Assembly (NCBI GenBank): GCA_036897485.1
Contig: JAYMTF010000380.1
Location: forward strand, 1 to 37,971
Reading direction: 5' to 3'
Source: Pelargonium nanum
Lineage: Eukaryota; Streptophyta; Magnoliopsida; Geraniales; Geraniaceae
Length of the DNA: 37,971 bases
Numbering within the stretch: the stretch's first letter is position 1; each line of letters opens with the position of its first letter. Below are positions 32,625 through 37,971 of this stretch, piece by piece. The position numbers were made by a program, and so were the translations under genes. The notes below the pieces were generated by a model. It ran no database searches, was not told the DNA's origin, and was given only the letters and a program-made list of their open reading frames with translations.

Positions 32625-33040
32625 TCGAAATAATTAATTATATCGATCCCGAGCAGCCCTCCATATCTTAGAAAAACTCTTAGAAAGGCTTGAATTGTGT
32701 TGAGCAACAATGTGATGGAGAAGGTAGCTAAGAAGGAAGGAGACCATTGCGGTTAAGGCCAGCCGTTAGCTATATTCCTTGTTTTCTCAACAACCATTCC
32801 CGCGCTAACACGATTTTCTCATTTCTCAGTTTCACATTTATCCATTTATAGCTCATTTAGTTACAAACCCGAAAAGATGTCAACAAACCTCTGTTTTTCT
32901 ATTCTTGGAAAATTTAAAGTTGATTAATCCTCAAAAATACAATAAATGGGCCGTCTATTTGTTTTATTGCTCTCTACTATTTTGGTAACTAGCTAGAGAT
33001 AGAAAGAGCAAGGGGTGAAGATAGATTGGTAGTTGAAGAG

Positions 33041-33241
33041 TAGAGCTGACAAATCGAGTTCAAGTCACGTTTTTAGACACAAAATGTGTTGAATTGTGCA
33101 AATTTGTCTAACCCGACCTGTTTCGGTCCAAAATTCACAAGATAAATCCGACGTAATTCGACTCACAAATTGGTCGGGTTGGGGTGAAAGTCGGGTTAGC
33201 GATGTGTCAGCAAATTCGGGTCAAAATTGTCTAACTCTATG
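33041..33241. mobile_element. hAT-like MITE (201 bp) in the divergent promoter
   Basis: The element begins TAGAGCTGACAAATCGAGTT; its other end in reverse complement reads CATAGAGTTAGACAATTTTG, giving a TAGAG-TGACAA-type inverted repeat. The flanks TTGAAGAG (33033-33040) and TTTAAGAG (33242-33249) match at 7 of 8 positions, the hAT duplication length. The interior has GGGTTGGGGTG and CCCGACCTG words typical of this MITE group. No coding capacity. Confidence 0.65.
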
Positions 33242-33407
33242 TTTAAGAGCCAAGTGTACGTAGTGTAGAGAAGGGTATTTTTGAAAATAAGCTGAGTTAT
33301 AAGGGGTAGAAATTGTGAGACACTAGAGGCTGAGTTTATACACATTATCTTCAATCCAAAGCAAAAAGCAGTGATAATACAATAGCAGTAGAAGAAAAAG
33401 AAGAAGA

Positions 33408-34139
33408 ATGGTGAGAATTGCAGGCAATATTCAAAGGTTGGACATCAAGCAAGTACTCAACACAGCACCTCACTGTAAGCTCTACTCCTTTTCAGTGTTT
33501 TCTTATCAATTGTACACTACATATTTATCACCAATACCAGCACCATGACGAGTGAATCTGAGATCTCTAAAAGCGCTTATATCGTCTGGCCCAATAAATA
33601 TTGGTTCAGTTATAAATGTTAATTTGATTAACGTTTCTTCTTAACAATTGTTGGGTGGTTTGAATTTGAAGCAACAAAAACCCATTTAGGGACATCTTTT
33701 GGAGCAACTTCAGTGGGCACAACACACACCTGTGCTCACCCCAAACTTTCTACAACCACAACCCACCATAAAGACACATTCAAGGTACAAATTACGAACA
33801 AAAATAAGTGATAATTACCATGGTTAGATCGATATCGATGAGGTTTACATTACATATGTATAGATATCAGCTACTCGGAGAAGAAGGGTTGCATATTCAA
33901 GCAGTGAAACATATGTGCTGCTGGAACCGGGACGGGACGAGCAGTTTGTTTCCAAGCAAGAGTTGGAGGTGAAGTTGAAAGAATGGCTCCGGGAGTGGCC
34001 GGGAAAACAGCTTCCGCCGGACCTGGCCAGGTTCGGGAACCTTGATGATGCTGTTTCTTTCCTCATTAGGTCCGTTTGTGAACTTGAGATTGATGGCGAT
34101 GTTGGTTCGGTTCAATGGTACGAGGTTCGCTTGGATTAA
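33408..34139 (+). CDS. CRR7: CRR7-like chloroplast NDH assembly factor (151 aa)
   Basis: Three exons, 33408-33474, 33672-33784 and 33864-34139, join in frame to 151 residues. Introns are GTAAGC...AAG (197 nt) and GTACAA...TAG (79 nt). The first 60 or so residues are rich in Ser, Thr, His and Lys and poor in acidic residues, as in a chloroplast transit peptide. The mature part runs [20 protein letters not shown], then [35 protein letters not shown] and [20 protein letters not shown], and it strongly recalls CHLORORESPIRATORY REDUCTION 7. CRR7 is a small stromal protein needed to assemble subcomplex A of the NADH dehydrogenase-like complex, which carries out cyclic electron flow around photosystem I. 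Length fits the family (about 150). An alternative acceptor for exon 3 (ATATCAG|CTACTC) would break the frame and was rejected. The gene is divergent from the 172-residue gene. Confidence 0.85.
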
Positions 34140-34382
34140 GGAAATATACAAAGTCATCGTTCAAACAACAAGATCGTGTAATCAAATTTCAGCTGTTTTC
34201 AGTTAACTTGTTGAGCAGAGTACAATGGGTTTTTTTTCTTCTTGTAATGATCGTCGTATTTGATCACACAGAAACTAAGTGTTAGCAGAGCCATGATAAA
34301 CTAAAACTTCAACCGATTCTCATTTTTAAAAGTTAGTTATGCATGAATTATCAGTAGTGTTCTTATAATAATTTAATTATTA
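34140..34382. other. 3' flank of the CRR7-like gene
   Basis: Probably 3'UTR and downstream DNA; T-rich near 34227-34250. Nothing else is recognised before the MITE. Confidence 0.4.
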
Positions 34383-34549
34383 CCTCCATCTCAAATGACA
34401 TGTTTGAGTTAATTTATTTTAATTAATCCCCCAGCTATGTGTCTTGTTTCACGTGTCCATGAGAATTTATTAGTTAATATATAACATTAACTAATTTCAC
34501 CATAATTTTTCAGAAAATAAAAAGAACATATATTTTGAGACAAATGGAG
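34383..34549. mobile_element. Stowaway-like MITE (167 bp)
   Basis: The left end CCTCCATCTCAAATGACATG and the reverse complement of the right end, CTCCATTTGTCTCAAAATAT, form an imperfect inverted repeat. The element is bounded by TA at 34381-34382 and 34550-34551, the Stowaway target. A second right-end-like sequence, TTTTAAGACAAAGGGAG, stops at about 34639 and is also followed by TA, so a second, partial copy may abut it. Confidence 0.65.
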
Positions 34550-34639
34550 TAATATTTTTAAGTTTGTTTAATAAATGGTCACCACAATAATAAATATTTC
34601 AAATTAACTAACTTCTCATATTCATTTTAAGACAAAGGG

Positions 34640-35238
34640 AGTAACTAATTCCCTTTTCTAGCACAGATTCAATCGGAGGTTTACACCCAACCCAGCATCA
34701 ATGCTCATGTATTTATACTCTCTCTGGTTTCATGGGTAGTTTATATTTGTCTATATCAAACAACTCATGTGACCAACACATTATTTGTCACGTCATCAAA
34801 GTAATTGATAAATAATAATATTTTAAATTTCACGTCAGACCACTTAATGAATAAACTAATGGCAAGGACTATTTTGGGTGAGTATTTGGAAATTCACAGA
34901 CGTTTAATAAAAATGTTTACGAAATTTGGTCTTTTAGGTCATTTAGCTTAATAAGAGTAGGTAACCTTAAATCCCATCTGTGGTTGGCTGGACCGGACAT
35001 GTATCAGGTTGGGCTTATGAGGGAATCTTTTGGGCCACAAACCGTAGCTAACTACTGTTGATTGGCCAAAATTAAAATCATGTATCAATTATGGTACATT
35101 GGGCTTGTAATAAGATTAAAAAATGAGAAAAACCCGGACCAGACTGAACTCGGTTCGGGTCATGATCGTTAGGACAAATGTCTCGGATAAATTATCATTG
35201 AATCTGGCTAATGAGAACCGACTCAAACCAACTCTAGC
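34640..35238. other. Intergenic, repeat-rich, no gene recognised
   Basis: TACTCTCTCTGGTTTCATGG at about 34716 resembles a further Stowaway-type left end without a clear partner. From 35130 to 35200 there are CCCGGACC and GGTTCGGGT words like those of the nearby hAT elements. No coding exon is visible. Confidence 0.35.
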
Positions 35239-35419
35239 TAGAGCTAACAAAATGGACCCGAACTGTTTTGACGAATTCGAGTTGAGTATAATGTAAAATA
35301 ATTGGGTCGGTCAGATTTGCCCAAAAAAAATGTGTTTTATGTCTCAAACCCGACCCTATATATTTGGGTTAGGACACATCTAACTGAACCCGTTCTGACC
35401 CAAACTTTTGTCACCTCAA
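35239..35419. mobile_element. hAT-like MITE (181 bp)
   Basis: The element begins TAGAGCTAACAAAATGG and its other end in reverse complement begins TTGAGGTGACAAAAGTTTG; 11 of the first 14 bases match. The flanks ACTCTAGC (35231-35238) and ACTGTAGC (35420-35427) agree at 7 of 8 positions. The interior carries GGACCCGAAC and CAAACCCGACCC. It is related to the element at 33041-33241 by its tips. No coding capacity. Confidence 0.7.
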
Positions 35420-35699
35420 ACTGTAGCCACGTTAACTTTGGCTTTGAGTTTCTTCTTTTGTCATTGCCTATGTAGCTATGCCCTTGTCATATATCTTTCT
35501 GCAGCCGTAGGCTACTACTAATTGACATTTTATACACCTTTGCTTTTGAAGAAATAAAATATAATTGGCATAGCACATTTTGAAAAAAAATACTGGCATG
35601 TAACTGCTTATTTTGTCACATTTTATTTAACTAATAATTTGTAATTAGAAATGAAAATAACAATCTAGTTTACTTCAAATATATTATCGAGACCCGTCA

Positions 35700-35727
35700 C
35701 CCGAGCATTGCACGGGGCATACACTAG
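35700..35727 (+). mobile_element. Helitron-type 3' terminus
   Basis: CCCGAGCATTGCACGGG (35700-35716) can fold into a short GC-rich hairpin and is followed seven bases later by CTAG (35724-35727) and a T. A hairpin shortly before CTRR, with the host T after it, is the hallmark of Helitron 3' ends, and CCCGTGC-ATTGCACGGG hairpins are common in dicot non-autonomous Helitrons. The 5' TC end could not be placed, so the element length is unknown. Confidence 0.5.
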
Positions 35728-37838
35728 TAAGTATTAGTTAGCTAAACTGATTTTCAGGTGTCTCGTTGTCATATTAACGCGGTGTTGTGTAAGGCCAAAC
35801 AAGTGGGCATACAGAGCCCTAAATGCAAATGGTGTAAAAAGACAAGGATCGAGTGACTGTTTCTTTGTCATGGAAGAGGTCGAGGACTGACAGGATCACA
35901 CGCGATTGTGATGGAGCTTCGAAAGAAAATTCGGGTAACGTAGTGTTCAAAGGAGTGTTTTGGGATTACTTGGGTCATGGGCTATTGGGGTTTGCAGATA
36001 AATTGATCATATTTTGATATTAAATACTACTTACACTATTTTATAAAAAAATTACAATTGTCTCTTAAACTTGACCTAATTGGTTGGAAATATGTAAATA
36101 AATAATAAAAAGCACACATGTGGGGGAATATTTTATGGGATAGAAATGGATGGATGGCATATTGGTAAGTCCCTGCAGCATGTCTTTTTTACCCACATAT
36201 TATGAATAATTCAACCATATAAAGTTGAAACCAATTTAGTATCATAATATAATGTAAGTAGTGCATTTCATTTTCAGAAGCACAGCTCATATGAATGATA
36301 TGTATTGGGGATGGGGTGAGGACAGACAGGTTATATATGGAGGTCACTATTCATATTTAGGATTTGATCCATTAGGATTTGTACAAATTCGTATTGACAA
36401 AGAGCAAAATGAATTTTATTCAAAAGATGTTGGAATTAAATAGAATAAAATTCAAATTTTAGTTTCAACTGAGTGAATTTGACCAATATAGAACAACATT
36501 TTTGCAAGGAAAATTATAAACCATATATGATTCAAAATCGATTTTAGGTGAGATCGAATTTCAAAATTGCCGGCCGGCGAATTCCTATCCAGACTGTAGG
36601 TATATATTTTGTAAACTTATCATTGGAAGACCAAAACAATTAGGCTTGGGGACAAAAGAATATGTCCTATTGTTGACAACATTTGTACTTATCCTACACT
36701 TATTGTTTGGTAGCTAAAACCTACTAAATGGTTGTAAAAGTCATCCAGTCCTTAGTTTCTCTGTCTAGGGCTTTACAATTGAATTGATCACACCAATTGC
36801 CTTACCCCTATGCCCTACACTTAATTTGTTTGTTTTTGAGTTTTGCCACTTATTCTTTATCTTCTATTAGTTTCAATTAACGATTATATTAATGTAGAAT
36901 TACTTATAAAATGGTACGATAGTATATAATTTATAATTAAATATATGTTTTTATATAATTTATAAGGAGAAATTAATTAGTAGCAGAGTTTGACTTTCAT
37001 CATCATATTTAGCTCGTTTATTTTATATTGATCCAATACTAGACATTTTATTAGCTACTTGAATATATACACCCATTACGTATGAGTATCACATTTGACT
37101 GCACCATGTTTCTCATCGATGTTACTTAACTTGCATGGCTCTGCCCAATCCATACACTCCACACTGTTAACAGATGTGATCTGAGCTCACATAACTCACA
37201 AGCATGGCACGTGGACTTCAGTCTATGTCCATGTCCATGACTATACTACACAACACAAGGCAGTAGTACAAAATAAATATACACATATAATTGTACTCAC
37301 TATCTCACACACAGTTAATTGTTAATTGTATACGTAAATGATGGATGCATCTTAGAAACTGTGGCTCTCTGAACTGGAATGATCTCTTTTACATGATGAT
37401 TTGATCACCAGCACGTACGTACCTGCTGCATATATGCTGACGACCACCATGATGATCGATCTTTTTCAGTGAGAAGCAAAAGATTTTGAAGAAATAGAAT
37501 GTTTGATTTTTGTATGACTGTTAATATAGAAAAGATGGTCAATGAAATTGATTGTCCATTCAAGATGATGGGCTACCACCAGGTGTTGTCCCGCATTTAT
37601 GTGTTTTCTAATATATATATTGAAAAACATATATGAGTCATAATTTTATTGGATTAGACAATAATTGGGATCTGAATTGGAGAGTCTACAATAGCGTTCA
37701 TCGCCTTAGACATCGTCTAAACGTCTCCTCGTGAATCTTAAGTTCTTTCGAAAACCAAATGTTATATCGAAATTCGGGTTCCCTTTATGAAATTAAAGGA
37801 GAGGTCTCGACTCTCGAGTAAGGCATATATTGACAACT
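35728..37838. other. Intergenic region, no gene recognised
   Basis: Mostly AT-rich. The frame 36261-36443 is open for 60 codons but resembles no known protein, and its start and end are not set off by composition. Around 37385-37480 imperfect complementarity (GATGATTTGATCACCAGCA against TGCTGACGACCACCATG) is too weak for a microRNA precursor. No tRNA is seen. Confidence 0.45.
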
Positions 37839-37971
37839 TGTTGGAATATAATATTATAAAAATAAATGAGGAATTCAACTATAAGCTTGAGCTTCCATTT
37901 AAGTTGGATATCCAACATAGTATTAGAGCTTGTATGACCTTGAGGTCACATGTTCAATTCTCCTATTGAGA
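37839..37971 (+). mobile_element. Short LTR and primer-site region of a TRIM-like fossil, cut by the window edge
   Basis: A 79-bp block begins TGTTGGAATATAATATT and ends GGATATCCAACA (37917), so its tips are TGTTGGA and TCCAACA, the inverted TG...CA ends of LTRs. It is followed directly by TAGTATTAGAGC (37918-37929), close to the initiator-Met tRNA primer-binding site, and then by GACCTTGAGGTCAC, a motif often seen beside it in small plant LTR elements. The rest, including any second LTR, lies beyond the window. Probably old and without coding sequence. Confidence 0.5.

Noticed and set aside
36261-36443. 60-codon open frame with several Tyr, Gly and Asp
   Set aside because: No recognisable family, no splice-compatible neighbours and no compositional contrast with the flanks.
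37385-37480. Imperfect foldback resembling a microRNA precursor
   Set aside because: Pairing is short and broken, and neither arm matches a conserved plant microRNA.

Overview
This is nuclear DNA of a flowering plant, almost certainly a eudicot and possibly an asterid. The intergenic DNA is AT-rich, the genes carry GT-AG introns and long UTRs, and small DNA transposons, SINE-like and LTR-derived fragments are frequent. The species call is inference from the protein sequences. There is no bacterial operon, CRISPR array, phage or complete autonomous transposon here.

Five protein-coding genes can be supported. (1) A TCP transcription factor of the TCP5/TCP13/TCP17 group lies at 4933-5904 on the minus strand. 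(2) A G3BP-type stress-granule protein (NTF2 domain, RRM, RGG tail) lies on the plus strand, with its start codon at 16049 and stop at 24533. It has eight coding exons, a 5'UTR intron, a 5.7 kb seventh coding intron and a GC-AG last intron. (3) An intronless RPK2/TOADSTOOL2-type LRR receptor kinase of 1136 residues lies at 25263-28673 on the minus strand, convergent with the G3BP gene. (4) An uncharacterised two-exon gene for a 172-residue protein with a cysteine-rich tail lies at 31653-32433 on the minus strand. (5) A three-exon CRR7-like gene, for a stromal assembly factor of the chloroplast NDH complex, lies at 33408-34139 on the plus strand, head-to-head with gene 4. The exon structures were worked out by hand from splice sites, reading frame and family resemblance. 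These genes do not form a functional cluster.

Layout: 1-550 is a decayed 3' end of an RNase-H-bearing LINE with a poly-A tail. 551-4930 is intergenic DNA with two hAT-like elements and a long palindromic microsatellite. 4933-5972 is the TCP gene. 5973-13000 is mostly featureless AT-rich DNA. 13024-14251 is a Mutator-like element with long inverted repeats, a perfect 9-bp target duplication and a GC-richer interior. 14393-14518 is a tRNA-derived SINE with its own target duplication. 14.7-24.8 kb is the G3BP gene, whose seventh intron holds a TRIM-like LTR fossil and a Stowaway-like element. 25.2-28.8 kb is RPK2, 31.6-34.2 kb the divergent pair, and 34.3-37.97 kb is repeat-rich (Stowaway, hAT, Helitron-type end, LTR fragment at the right edge).

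I did not find a previously undescribed biological system. The items most worth a second look are the Mutator-like element with its GC-rich cargo, the GC-AG and NAGNAG splice sites in G3BP, the alternative start/splice arrangement of the TCP gene, and the uncharacterised cysteine-tailed protein that shares a short, hAT-invaded promoter with CRR7.
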